From Codonopsis lanceolata (lineage: Eukaryota; Streptophyta; Magnoliopsida; Asterales; Campanulaceae): 64,000 bases of DNA. Below are positions 9,324 through 21,521 of this stretch, piece by piece. Each line of letters opens with the position of its first letter. Position 1 is the stretch's first letter. The DNA lies in assembly GCA_013146195.2 (NCBI GenBank), contig CM028381.1, positions 99,113,002 through 99,177,001 of the forward strand, written 5' to 3'. Below the pieces are notes generated by a model, which was given only the letters and a program-made list of their open reading frames with translations, ran no database searches and was not told the origin of the DNA. A program made the position numbers and the translations under genes.

Positions 9324-12010
9324 TGTATCCTGCAGGCAGATATATGAAGGAGGCTTCTTTCAGCCTGGGAGTTGGTTTTGGTCTGGTTTATCATAGTGTT
9401 ACTATTAGAGATGAGCTTAATAAGATGATAGAGTTGCGGGGACAGATGCAACTCATTCTTCAAAATTTAGAAGAGGCCCTTGGAACTAAAAAGATAAATC
9501 CGATCTCTAGAACATCCTCGTCGAGGAAGAAGGTTGTTGCTTATAACTCTTTAGATGCTAGTGAGTGTGGTTTATTACAAAAGGTTTCACCTTTGAGCAA
9601 TCAAGCAGATTCAAGAACCACTTTTGTGTGTGATCAATCTCTGGAATGTGACACCACTACACAAGAAATATTTTCAGAAGGAATGGATCAGCTTGAGGAA
9701 GAACTTGAAGCTGAACTGGAACGATTGCAGATTCATTTGGATACTGAACTAGTGTTGAAGAACAAAGAGGAAGGAAGATTGCAGGTATGAGTCTTATCAT
9801 GTGAACTTTTTGTTTTTGCTTCTTTGACATCTTGGTTTTGGCATTATGTTTCCTAATTATGTTAGTTACCCTTTGTTATTAGCAATCTTTAATCTCCTTG
9901 TTCTTGGGTTAGACAAACCTGACTTCTTGATGAGAAATAGGTTTGTATTCAGAATCACTAGATAAGTAGCCTCTGAGTTCTATGCATCTCTGGCATAACA
10001 AGTTTTGTTATGCTAAAAAAGAACCTTTTGAAAGTGCAAAACCATAATTATTGTTTTGACATCTTTGACATCTCTCTCTCTCTCTCTCAGTCCTAAGTTG
10101 TTGTATGCAGCGGAAGACTTTGCAAACAAATTAACAGATTATATAACAAGAGTAATAATAAAGAAGAGAGAGATTGGGGCCAACGGACATGTGAAATTTT
10201 ATTAAAGTCTATATTGCAAAACGTTCTTGGGATACCACTATTTATATGGATACAATAGAAACTCTAAAACCCTTAAATAAAGGAAATCAGACAAAACAGA
10301 AAAACGGTCACCTAATCCTCGACACTAGGCAACCGCTTAAATTCCAGGCGCACTAAAAACCAACAACGAGTAGGGGTCGCCTAAACCTTGACACTAAGTG
10401 ACCGCTTTGTTTCCAGTAGCTTGGTTCAAAGTAATCATGACTAAGCGGTCACCTAGTCCTTAACACTAAGCGACCGCCTTATCCAAATTTTGACAATCCA
10501 TACCTGGCATGTTGCCTTGCCTTGCCTAGGTAATTGAGTCATCCCATTCTCAACATAAGCCATCTCTCTTTTTTACATCCCGAGTGAGAGAATGAAGGTG
10601 TGAAGCCATAATTATCCTGTCAAGGGGTTAAAATTAATTAATTGATTCAGTCACATTCACTGATATGACCAACTATGTCTAACTGAAGTAATATTTTTCC
10701 TTTAATTCATTATTTTATGGATCTAATTCTCACTCGTAAGCTTAGACTTGCCATGATTTATTTCTATTAGTTCACCAACCATAGTCATTAAGCTCATGTA
10801 CTCTATACATAAAACTATATGAAAATATGATCCTCTTCCCTTGAATACCTGATTGTGCTGATTTGAGGTTCTTTGTTGAATACCTGATGGACATATCCAT
10901 GATTGGGGTTATATAATAGGACTTGATATGTAAGGAAGAAGGTTAACCAAATCAAGATATCAGTATTTGACGTCGCGCATCAGCCATATTTAGTTTCTGA
11001 AGAATATCTCTCATGGAGAAAGGAGGAAACAAAGCAGTCTTATAGCCTAACATAATTTTCTAGATGAATTTCTGTTTCCTAGCTCTCTTAAAAACTGCAA
11101 TTTTCCTTCGAATCTTTGCTTCTAGCTTTTGATAGCCGTGAACTGAATGCTTTCATGTTCGTTTGGGGTTCCTCTTGAATAGTCTGCAATGTTCCTTCTG
11201 TCAATTTTTATCTTTATTTCACAGGCACAATCGCGCACACACACACACACACACATCTTTGCATGGGAGTATCTGCCATCACCAGTTTGATCTTCATACT
11301 TCTGTCACTTCTTTCATGCTTTGCATTTTATACAAGTCACTGGACGTAAAACTTGTCAATTGCTTCCGTCTCTAGGACTTTCAACTTCATGTTCCTTACT
11401 GTCAAGTGTCTAGTGTAACGGAGCCAAGGCCAAAGGGGACATCCCCTCCCCCCCCAGTGTAATTTCTAGCTTCATCCATAATTATTCGCCAACCTTCCAG
11501 ACAAGCTTCAGTCAATAAGAAAATGTACTTAATCATGACACTCTAATTCTGTGCAAAGTTGTTGTGAAAGAACCGGTAAAAACTTTTCTGGATTACTTTA
11601 CATCTGTCACAATCCAGCAAGAACTTTTGTTATTTTATTCAGTTATGTTACCAGATTTTCTTGTCTTTCATTTCTGTTGCAACATCATGTTAATCTTTGA
11701 AACCATAATTTGGTAGATGAATGTTGTTGGAACTGCTCCTGGAGCAAGCCTAAGTGCAAGATTCAAGGAAGTTGTTGATCCTTCGGAGGCAGAAGCCAGC
11801 GAAAACAATGGTGTTTCGCCTAGTGAACTTGAGAGGAGGCTGCATGAACTTCTCGAATCGAGACAAGAACAAAGGATAAAAGAGCTGGAAGAAGCTTTAG
11901 AGTGTGTCAAGCGTAAGCTTTGTGAGAAAGAAAGAGAGATTTCATGGTGGAAAAACACTGCATCAATAATTTCTAAGCATGTCCCAGAGCCCCCTCACTT
12001 ACATTTATAG
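9324..12010 (+). CDS. POLAR-like: POLAR-like protein, last two exons
   Basis: Exon 9324-9784 (acceptor TAG at 9321-9323, donor CAG|GTATGA) joins in phase 0 to exon 11717-12010 (acceptor GGTAG, stop TAG 12008-12010). Together they encode about 250 residues. Recognised POLAR-family blocks, in order: FSLGVGFGLVYH; ELNKMIELRGQMQLILQNL; MDQLEEELEAELERLQIHLD; and, after the 1.93-kb intron, SPSELERRLHELLESRQEQ, followed by a coiled-coil C-terminus with an EISWWK motif. In Arabidopsis, POLAR is a plasma-membrane-associated polarity protein of stomatal asymmetric division that scaffolds BIN2-type kinases. That this copy does the same is inference. The first ATG in the exon is 9344, but the frame continues back to the acceptor, so at least one upstream exon is expected and not found. 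The family call rests on remembered motifs, not a search. Confidence 0.75.
10300..10480. repeat. Three-copy CGGTCACCTA/GACACTAGGC motif in the POLAR-like intron
   Basis: Degenerate copies of a block (GGTCACCTAATCCTCGACAC, then an AAGCGACCGC-like tail) occur at about 10305, 10374 and 10446. The host segment (about 10120-10600) starts near GTATGCAGCGGAAGAC and looks like a retroelement fragment inserted in the intron, but I could not define ends. Confidence 0.5.
11234..11254. repeat. (AC)n microsatellite
   Basis: About ten CA units within the POLAR-like intron. Confidence 0.9.
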
Positions 12011-13148
12011 GTAAGCATCATAGCAAAGAACCCACCTTTTCATTGTTTCTGCTCAGCTTTTGAAGTTAGAGTTTCTGGTTCCTGATGCATTTGTTACATA
12101 GGATAAAGAACCCATACTGAAATGAAAGAGTGGCAAAACCTTCTCAATGTGTGACAAAAACGCTCTTCAAAACTTGCTTAGGCTATCTATATTTGTTTGT
12201 GACAGATCATGCATTGTAATACCAGAGACTCTACAAGCCTTTTATATTTTTTGGTTGCCTTATATGACCTGAATGTTCATCATTTGAGATTTTGTTTCGA
12301 GTAATTTTTTTGTTTACGATAGTGTAGAATCTTTATTACACAAGCAACCCTTGGAGCATGACACGTGTTAATCACAACTTTTGTCTTGATTTTCTTAAAT
12401 TTGGGTTGGCCACGTGTTGTGTAAAAAAGATTCTATCCGGCCGGTGGGTGAAAATATATATTTTTTGTTTTTGGCTTGGTCTTTTATGTTAAGTTGGTGT
12501 ACAAAACCAAAGAGCTCTAACTCATTTTTTCATAGTGGTATTGTTGCCTTCTAAAATCTCGGCACACTTAGCGCCTCCTCCTAGATCTAACCCTTTAATA
12601 TATCCAAACCTCTCTCAATAAACCCAAGTTTAGAATATCCACAAAATCAAACCCTTTTTCTTTCTTCTCTCTCTACCTTCTTCTTTCTCTTCCTCTCTCT
12701 CTCTTGACCATTATTTTTCATCTTCCAATTGCTTTCCCCTAAATCTAACCCTTTAATCTATCTTCTCCACCGGTTCGCCCCCTTCCTTCTCCGGTTACCG
12801 CACACTACAAAATCAAAGCTACAAAAATAAATTAAAGGTCGACGGGGTTTGGCGTAGGCAGCGACTAGGCCGATTAGGCGGCAACTAAGAAAATCGCGGC
12901 GGTAGAGAGGTGCCTAGCGCCTAGGTGAAGTTAGGCGGGGAGTTTTAAAACACTGCTCAAGACTTATCACATGCATCGTTGTTCTAGCTGCATGGCACTG
13001 TTGCAGCAACAAGCCTCCAAAGGCATCATTGTTCTAGCCGAATGAACATTGTTGCTCAAGTCTCATCAGAACACCATTGTTTTAGCCGAATGACACTATT
13101 TAAATACCTAGTAGCCTTTCTAGGCATTAATAATAATATTAAGAAATA
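12011..13148. other. 3' flank of the POLAR-like gene, no gene
   Basis: No further coding exon is seen. CT-rich sequence lies at 12655-12715, and a TAGGCG/GCCTAG-rich patch at 12850-12940. Three degenerate copies of TTGTTCTAGCCGAATG lie at about 12976-13095. Confidence 0.5.
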
Positions 13149-13847
13149 GAGGTAATCGTACCATTGGTCCCTTGACTTTGGGTCATTCTCACCATTAGTC
13201 CCTTAAAATATTTCATAATAATTGGGTCCTAAAACTTTCAAATTTTCACAGTCTCGGTAAGGATGTTGTTAAAGAAATACCGTTAATTTACCCATGTGCC
13301 TCCCACGTGCATTTAGTAAGGGCCAAATGAAATTTTCTCTAACCTAACTAATATCAAAATTTGCAATCGATCCATTATAGTTTGGAAAGAGTACCACAAG
13401 ACCTTCCAAAATTGTAGGCCTTTCTACCTCTTCTTCTTCAACTTTACCAACATAGAGAGACTTTCAAAAACCAAATTCATGGAAAAATTCTTCAATTATG
13501 TATTTGTCGAACCAAAAACCTCGCTCAATTGATTCTCATTTCTCGACCTTGAAGTGAAGCGAGCTGGACTTTTGGGTCCAACTATAATTTCAACACTTCA
13601 AAGTGCTCGATGCAAACAATGAAGTGTACAAACATTGTTAAGTTTGAAAATTTTCTCTGTCGGTATTTTAGCCCTTACTACTTTTCCAAACTGAGGAAGA
13701 GGAGGTTTGCATTTGTGAGGGCATTGAGGTTTGAGGCAACTTAACCGTATTTATCTAACGACATCCATCAAAAGACGAAAATTTAAAACCAATGGAAAAT
13801 GGGACGAAAATGACCCAAAGTCAAGGGACCAATGGTGCAATTAACCC
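13149..13847. mobile_element. Non-autonomous Mutator-like element
   Basis: Terminal inverted repeats of at least 40 bp share CACCATTGGTCCCTTGACTT-like sequence with the GGGTCATT that follows (left copy has TACC for CACC). The flanking 9-mers are TAAGAAATA (13140-13148) and TAAGAATTA (13848-13856), one mismatch. A 9-bp duplication with long TIRs is the MULE signature. The 600-bp interior has no transposase or recognisable gene piece. Confidence 0.8.
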
Positions 13848-13899
13848 TAAGAATTATGTAAGGGCAACTAGTTTTGCACCTGTGCGTTATACACACAGA

Positions 13900-15420
13900 C
13901 ATATATCTTTTTTACTTAAACTAGTTATAGAGCTCGTGCTCCACACGAGTTCTTTTGATAATAATACTACTACAATTTTTAAATGTGACATACATTTCTT
14001 CTTTTGGTAATAGTAGAAGTATAATTTTTAAAATTTTACCGATTATGATTTAAATGTTGGAATATAAAACCAACATCATTTTCTAACAAATGTGAAATAT
14101 ATTTGTTCTATTGATAACAATAGTGGAAATCTTCTAACCAATGTGTGATACATTAATTCTATTAATAATAATAGTAAAAGTATTTTATTTTAACACTTTT
14201 GAAAGATGCATCTATTATATTAACAATAATAGTAGAAGTCTTTTATTTTAAAACTTTTGAAACCAACATCATTTTCTAACGAATGTTGGATACATCTATT
14301 TTATTAATAATAATAGTAGAAGTCTTTTATTTTAACACTTTTGAAACCAACATTATTTTCTATCTAATGTGAGATATATCTATTCTATTGTTAGTAAAAG
14401 AATTTTATCTAAAAACTTTTAAACTAAAATAATTGTTTGTAACCAATGAGGAATAAATCATTTTTATTGGTAAGATTTTGCTTAAGGACTTTTCAAGCCA
14501 ACATCAACCTATAACAATTGTGAATATATATGTTCTTTTGTTAATTTAGTAAAAGTTATTTATCTAAATACTTTTTAAACCAACATCAATTTTCAACCAA
14601 TGTTTGTTACATCACTTTTATTGGTAATTATAGTAGAGATGCATCTTACATTAGTTATAAATTAATATCGATTTTAGAAATCATTAAAGTAGTCATCTAA
14701 TACTTGTTAAAAAATTAGTGTTTTAATTAAGTGAAAGAAATTGTACAACTTGATGCACAAATTTCTTTATGTGTCATTTGTTTGTTGACAAAGGTAATTG
14801 TACAAATGTGTTCTACTCGGTGAGAGCATCAAAATGATATATTTATTTTTTAAATTGAGCTTTAGATGAATAAGATATCAAGGCTTAAAGTATGTTGTTA
14901 GAAATGACTCATTAGTGTAAAGTACTCACTCAATGCCAATATAATAATATTATCTCACATTGGTTAAGAAATGATGTTGGTAGTAAAAGTCTTTTATATA
15001 AGATTTCCACTATTATTAACAATAGAAGAGATTAATAGTAAATGATTAATATCACAATATCATATTAACTATTATTAATTATTAATTTTAGCTAATGACT
15101 AAAAATGAAAAGTCTCAAGTCAAGTGATATGGAGGTTTGAAGATTCAACAATATCAAAAGTTGGGTGATGTGTCACTATTAGAGTTGTCATCCCCAACTT
15201 TAATATACTATAGTACAGATGTGTGATATATCTCTTCTATTGTTATTAAAATAAGAAAATCTTTTATAATGTGAGATACATTATAACCAATATTCATTTC
15301 TAAATAATGTGAGATACATCTATTTGTAACTAATGTGAGATACTTTATGTAAAAACATTTTAAACTAATATCACTTTCCTAACCAATATAAAATACATCT
15401 TTTCTATTGGTAATAAGTCT
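13900..15420. repeat. Degenerate repeat field (CTAACCAATGTGAGATACAT unit)
   Basis: Roughly 100-bp units recur with the order AACCAACATCATTTTCTAAC, AATGTGAGATACATCT, TTCTATTGNTAATAATAGTA, GAAGTCTTTTATNTAAAACTTTT. At least eight poor copies can be followed, and more occur at 24640-24870. No coding potential. The origin is unknown; it could be the internal repeats of an ancient element. Confidence 0.6.
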
Positions 15421-15796
15421 TTATACCAAAACCACAAACCGACTTTTAATGAACAACCGAGTACATCACTCTCTAATCAATAAAACAATACAAATTCTAA
15501 AATAAACACAAACAATGTAGTTCTCCAATAAGATATTGTTTGGTTTAGTATCATCTCATCATTTAATATATGTAATATAATATATATTATAAAATAAAAA
15601 ATAAAAATATATAGTAATAATAGTAGAAGTTTTTTATTTAAAAAAAATCTTAAACCAACATCTTTTTCTATATCTAATCTAATCTATCTAATCTAATATA
15701 ATATAATATAATATAATCTAATCTAATCTAACTACCTATAAAAGTCTAGGTTGTCTCTTAGAACTTAATGTATGGACAAACCTACCCCCTAACTTA

Positions 15797-17350
15797 ATAA
15801 ATCACACACTATTAATTAAGGTCAAAAGAGTAAATTTGTCATATACTAATTAATTCAATGAATAATTAAATAATAGTTTGATCCTTTGACTTGTACCTAT
15901 TTTAAAGTTAGGTCTTACATTTTTTAATTCTATTCATTTCGTCTTGTATTTTGATTTTCTTATCTATTTCTCCCACCTACCATGATCATTACAAATATCG
16001 CTCAATATTTTCTGAAATGACAAAAATACTCTTACTCAGTTGAGACACTAAAATGTTATTTGAAACTAAAAAATAATATGGTTTTACTTTCTTAAATATG
16101 TTCGGGAAAGACACTATTAGATTTATATGAAAAATTGTATTTATAATAATAGAATTGTCGGTGAGTGTCGGGATACTAAGCAAATTTGTAGTATGTTTAG
16201 TTATTACACATAAATAAAATAAGATAAACGAGTTAAGAAAACGTGTCATAATGTCAAGAAGATGAAAAAAAAATAAATAATCATTTGATGAATTTGTGTC
16301 TTTTGTTAAGGACAATACACACAAATTTTTTATGCCAAACAATAATTATTGGAAAAAAATAATCATAAATATAATAAATCACTTGTCATGAATTAAGGCC
16401 AAAAGAGTAAATTTTTCATAGGCTAACTAATTTCATGAATAATTAAATAATAATTTGATCCCTTGATTTGAACCTATTTTAAAGTTAAGTAATACATTTT
16501 TTAATTTTATTTATTTCGTATTATATTTTGATTTTCTTATCGTTTCCCCCTCCTACCATTATCGTTACAAATGTCGCTCAATATTTTCTAAAATGACAAA
16601 AACACCCTTACCAGTCGAGACAGTAAAACTTTATTCGAAACTAAAAAATAATATGGTTTTACTTTCTTAAATATGTTCGGGAAAGACATTATTAGATTTA
16701 TATGAAAAACTGTATCTATAACAATAGAATTGTTGGTGAGTATCGAGATATTAAGGAAATTTGTAGCATGTTTAGTTATTACCCATGAATAAAATAAGAT
16801 AAATGGGTTAAGAAAATGTGTCATAATGTCAAAATATGAAGAAAAAAAATGTAGAACCATTTGATGAATTTGTGCATTTTGTTAATGACAATACACATAA
16901 ATTTACCATGTCAAACAATAATAATTGGAAAAAATAGCCATAAATATAATAAATCACTCACCATTAACCGACATTCTTAATTTAATTATATTCATTTCGT
17001 CTTTTATTTTGATTTTCTTATCAGTTTCCCCTACCATTATCGTTACAAATGTCGCCCAATATTTTCTAAAATGACAAAAATACTCTTACTCAGTCGAGAC
17101 ACTAAAACTTTATTCGAAACTAAAAAATAATATAGTTTTACTTTCTTAAATATGTTTGAGAAAGACATTATTAGATTTATATGAAAAATTGTATCTATAA
17201 TAATAGAATTGTTGGTAAGTATCGAGATATTAAGCAAATTTGTAGCATGTTTAGTTATTATCCATGAATAAAATAAGAGAAATGAGTTAAGAAAATGTGT
17301 CATAATGTCAAGAAGATGAAAAAAAATGAAGAACCATTTGATGAATCTAT
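15797..17350. repeat. Three tandem copies of a 576-bp unit
   Basis: AATAAATCAC starts units at 15797, 16373 and 16948 (spacings 576 and 575). Inside them CAATATTTTCTRAAATGACAAAAA recurs at about 16001, 16578 and 17059. The third unit lacks about 95 bp near its head. On the minus strand each unit keeps an open frame (15989-16342, 16588-16860, 17043-17303) with similar peptides (FLNSFILFY..., FPNIFKKVKPYYFLVSN). These match no family I know and may simply reflect duplication of stop-poor DNA. Confidence 0.8.
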
Positions 17351-17828
17351 GTGTTTTGTTAGAAAAAAAAAACTAAAATCTACAGTTTACTTCTTTGAAT
17401 TTTCAGACTACTACAAGCAACCTTAAAAACTATCATACTGGTCCCAAATTTATAGATATTACAAACAAAACAAATTGTAGTAATCACAAATAGCTAGGTT
17501 CAAATATTTTACTCCTCTCCATAACTGCGTTCCAAACCTCAAACCTTTGTTGCTCTTAACTTACTTCTCCTCTTCATAGAACCCGATGTAGTTATATATG
17601 AGAATCTCTCTATTCCCCTCCCTTGGCTATCGACTTTCTTTTCTTCTACCGCAACTCTCATTTTATTGGAAGATACTGCCACCAACCAACATCCTTTCAA
17701 GTAGTCTATCCTAAAATTAATTAGATTATCTCCTTGCTTACTAATTTGACACCGAAAGTAGATAGGAACTAAGAAATGAGAGACGTTCTAAGAAAAAAGT
17801 CCGACTAATCGAAAGCTAAAAAGATTAT
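17351..17828. other. Intergenic, nothing recognised
   Basis: No ORF, repeat or RNA gene that I can support. Confidence 0.45.
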
Positions 17829-18660
17829 ATGTCTCCATTTGAACAAGACGGGGTGAATGCATTTCTTGGTGTTGGTGATAGTAGTACTGACGACTGTAGG
17901 GATGGTGGTGTTAGGGGTGGTGGTGGCGACAATTATAGGGATGACAGTGGTGGTTTAGATGAAATACAACATTGTGAGATTTCCAAATCATTATATTTTC
18001 AAATATCCACATGGGTTTTGGTTCCAATTTTGAATATTTGAAAATTCAAAAAATTGAATTTGAGTTTGTAAAAAGTGAAATTCAAAGTTGTATGGTGATG
18101 TGTCTTATTTTGAAGGAAGGAGTAAAGAATTAAAAAAATGAATCAAATCAAATAAAAAATTAACTTTTTGGGGGGAAAATGGTTAATTTTGTTAATGTAC
18201 TTTGATTAATTGTTACATTTTGCCACTGTACTATGTTTCAAGTGAAATTGTCATTATACTTTTAAAGATATATGCAATTTCGCCACTATCCCTAACTGTC
18301 ATCCAATTTTAACGGTGACTCAATGGAAGCTAAAGATATTTTATTTTTTCGCTTTAGCAAAGTAAGGTGAACGCATTTTTTTGGTGGTGGTGACTGGTGA
18401 TGGCGGTGGCGGCGATTGCAGGGATGCTGGTGGTGGTGGTTAAGAGTGGTGTTTGGGGTGATTGTAAGCATGACAATGGTGGTTCAGGTGGAATATGACA
18501 TTGTTAGATTTTCAAATCATCAATTTTTTAAATCTTCTTGTGGGTTTGAGTTTCAATTTTTAAATTTGAAAATTCAAAAAAAAATAATTTGGATTTGTAA
18601 ATAGTGAAATTTAAGGTCGTGGTGGTGGTGGGTCTATAAATGACGAGTTTTCCATATATG
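17829..18660 (+). repeat. Diverged direct duplication with GGTGGTG tracts
   Basis: The block starting GTGAATGCATTTCTTGGTG (about 17852) recurs as GTGAACGCATTTTTTTGGTG (about 18367). Each is followed by a GGT-rich tract, a GGTTTAGATGAAATA / GGTTCAGGTGGAATA motif, and TTGAAAATTCAAAAA. The short plus frames here are Gly/Asp- or Val-rich products of the GGTGGTG repeats. Confidence 0.65.
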
Positions 18661-19875
18661 TTAATTTGAACGAAGGAGTAAAGAATTAGACAAAAAATAA
18701 AATAAAATAAAAAATTGATTTTTGGGTTAATGGTGTTATTTGAAGTGGTAATAGTGGTGGGTCTAAGAATGATGAGGTTGATAGAAGAAAGTGAATGATA
18801 ACAAAATAAATTAAATTAGGGATAATTGCATAAAAACCCCTGGCCTATTTTAGGTTTTGCAAATTGAACCCTGACAATTGTTTATAGGCATATTGAACCC
18901 CAGCCAATTTTTTATGTTTCAATTAGAATCCTCCGTCCATTTTATCCGTTAAATGATAACGGTTTGCTGAGTAGGATGCCACGTTGGCATCCTACGTGGC
19001 CAATTCTATTTCGTTATAAACCTTGTACAAATTTTTTAATTTCATAAAAAACCCTAAAATTTATTTTCACCAAATAAATCCTTAAAATTTAAAATAAATA
19101 GTTATTTATATATCAATTTCATTTTAAGAAAATAAAGTTATTTTTTTTAGAAAATAGGGCTCAAAATATGATGTAAGTTCCAATGAGTATTTAATATTTA
19201 ATACACATCCGATCCTAAATAATCATCATGTTTGATTTCACACACAAATTAAGAAAAACAAATTATCTCTATTATAATATTGGTATAATTGTATAAAGTA
19301 TTTATTTAATATGTAATATTTTAATAAAAATTAAAAAATTAATATATTTGTTTTAAAATTTATTTGTAACATTTAATATTATGTTTAAAACTATAATTTT
19401 AAATTATAAATTTTCTTAAAGAAGTTAAAAACTAGGCCAAAATATGCAAAACGCCCCAAAGTAACCACTCAATCTCATAATGCCTCCCAATGTTAAATTT
19501 TTCCCAAGTTCATGCCTGATGTTTCCATTTGTCCCATAGTGCCCCCTTAGTCACTTTGCCGTTTACAAAGGTGCGTTAAGTGGCACATGTTCATACACGT
19601 CTTGGGACAAAATTGTCTTTTCCAACATTTGGGGGCATTATTTGTTTGCAATTACATTAACAAGATAGAATATAATGGACCTTTTCGAGCAACTATCGTT
19701 TTGCAATGGCGGTGGAGTTTTTGCTCAAACAAGACCTAGAACACGAAGAAACGAGGTTGTGGTGGTTCTTTGCAATGGTGTCCTTGGATAAGAACACGAA
19801 ATCAATCAAAGCTACAGTGATCGATCTTCATCTCCCATCTTTCTCTCTCTCTTCTGTCTAATTTTCACAACCACT

Positions 19876-20319
19876 GGCCACCTCCAAACCCAACACCATC
19901 TCCATCTCCTTCGTTCAATCAAAGCCCCAACAGCCGGACCCTCCTTCTTCTCCGGCGAATCAACCCCTTCATCCCCGCATCCAGCCACCGTCTCCACCGA
20001 ATCCCTTCGTTCAAACCCGGCCCCATCTCATCTTCCCCAAACCCAGCCCCCATCTCCCTCATCTTCAAATCTGTCCTCCCCGATCTCCAGTCTCGATTCC
20101 AGCCTCCTTCTCCACGGGCCACCTCCAAACCCGACACCATCTCCATCTCCTTCGTTCAATCAAAGCCCCAACAGCCGGACCCTCCTTCTTCTCCGGCGAA
20201 TCAACCTTCATTCCGCATCCAACCACCGTCTCCACCGAATCCCTCCGTTCAAACCCGGTCCCCGTCTCATCTTCCCAAAACCCAGCCGTCATCTCCTCAT
20301 CTTCAAATAGAGTCGGCGG

Positions 20320-20330
<11 letters not shown>
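19876..20330 (+). repeat. Captured GC-rich block duplicated with 241-bp period
   Basis: GGCCACCTCCAAACCC starts at 19876 and, as GGCCACCTCCAAACCCG, at 20117. The copies stay co-linear through CAACAGCCGGACCCTCC, ATCCAACCACCGTCTCC-like and ACCCAGCC landmarks. The second copy carries short deletions that change frame. The plus-strand reading is Pro/Ser-rich and the minus-strand ORFs (19812-20358) are its complement; neither matches a family I know. Confidence 0.8.

Positions 20331-20350
<20 letters not shown>
20324..20350. repeat. (GA)n microsatellite
   Basis: About 13 GA units at the end of the captured block. Confidence 0.9.
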
Positions 20351-21521
20351 AGCGGCAATGGGCGAGATGTAATTCATGGATCGAAGAGCTTCGTTCTCAC
20401 ACCCTTAAGCCGCTTAACAAATGGGGCGGTGAGGCGAATATAAATGAGCGAAGGGACCGATTCTATTTCAAGGCTTCAACAGGAGACATGGGCATGAAAG
20501 TCAAAGTTTAATCAGTTTGATTGAGAGTTCGGTGATCGGCGATCGTCGTAACTTCGTAAGAATCGAAAACAAAGGGGCAATGATGTACTTTCACACCAAA
20601 AATGTACTTAAAAGATATGTCTAAAAAATAGCTGGATTGATTTGAAAACATGTTTTGAAAAATGTAAACTTGTAATTATTCCAAATTTATAATTTAAAAT
20701 TATAGTTTTAAACATAATATTAAATGTTACAAATAAATTTTAAAACAAATATATTAATTTTTAATTTTTATTAAAATATTACATATTAAATAAATACTTT
20801 ATACAAATTATACCAATATTATAATAGAGATAATTTGTTTTTCTTAATTATGTGCTGAAATCAAACATGATGATTATTTAGGATCGGATGTGTATTAAAT
20901 ATTAAATACTCATTGGAACTTACATCATATTTTGAGCCATATTTTCTTTAAAAAAATAACTTTATTTTCTTAAAATGAAATTGGTATATAAATAACTATT
21001 TATTTTAAATTTTAAGGATTTATTTGGTGAAAATAAATTTTAGGGTTTTTTATGAAATTAAAAAATTTGTATAAAGTTTATAACGAAATAGAATTGGCCA
21101 CGTAGGATGCCAACGTGGCATCCTACTCAGCAAACCGTTACCATTTAACGGATAAAATGGACGGAGGGTTCTAATTGAAACATAAAAAATAGGCTGGGGT
21201 TCAATATGCCTATAAACAATTGTCAGGGTTCAATTTGCAAAACCTAAAATAGGCCAGGGTTTTTTATGCAATTATCCCATTAAATTAATTCTAAATTTTA
21301 TTTTTGAGAGTAATGCAATTTTTAGTTTTTAATTTAAATATTAGAAAAATTATAATAACAACGTTGCTAGCGTTACAACTAATTTTATAACTTTCTTTAC
21401 AACTAAGCCTTAAAAAAGAACAAAAAGTCTTTGTCTAAAACAACTTTGCAATTCTTCAAAACTTAGTTGTAAGGAAAGCAATATAATTAGTTGTAAGGAT
21501 ATCATTTTCCTTATAGCTATG

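Larger units (their letters stand above)
18829..21278. mobile_element. Pack-MULE-like foldback element with 9-bp target duplication
   Basis: The ends begin GGGATAATTGCATAAAAA and are mirrored at 21278. The inverted arms run about 600 bp (18829 to about 19430, and about 20665 to 21278), with shared inner landmarks such as CACGTAGGATGCCAACGTGG. Both flanks carry ATTAAATTA exactly (18820-18828 and 21279-21287). Long TIRs plus a 9-bp duplication indicate a Mutator-like element. The core (about 19640-20400) is GC-rich and holds a duplicated proline/serine-codon sequence with a GA microsatellite, typical of captured gene sequence. No transposase is present, so it depends on enzymes from elsewhere. 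Confidence 0.85.

Noticed and set aside
19812..20358. Minus-strand ORFs with SPEKKEGPAVGALIERRRWRW repeated as a gene
   Set aside because: They are antisense to the duplicated captured block; frames break between copies, and no domain or splice structure supports them.
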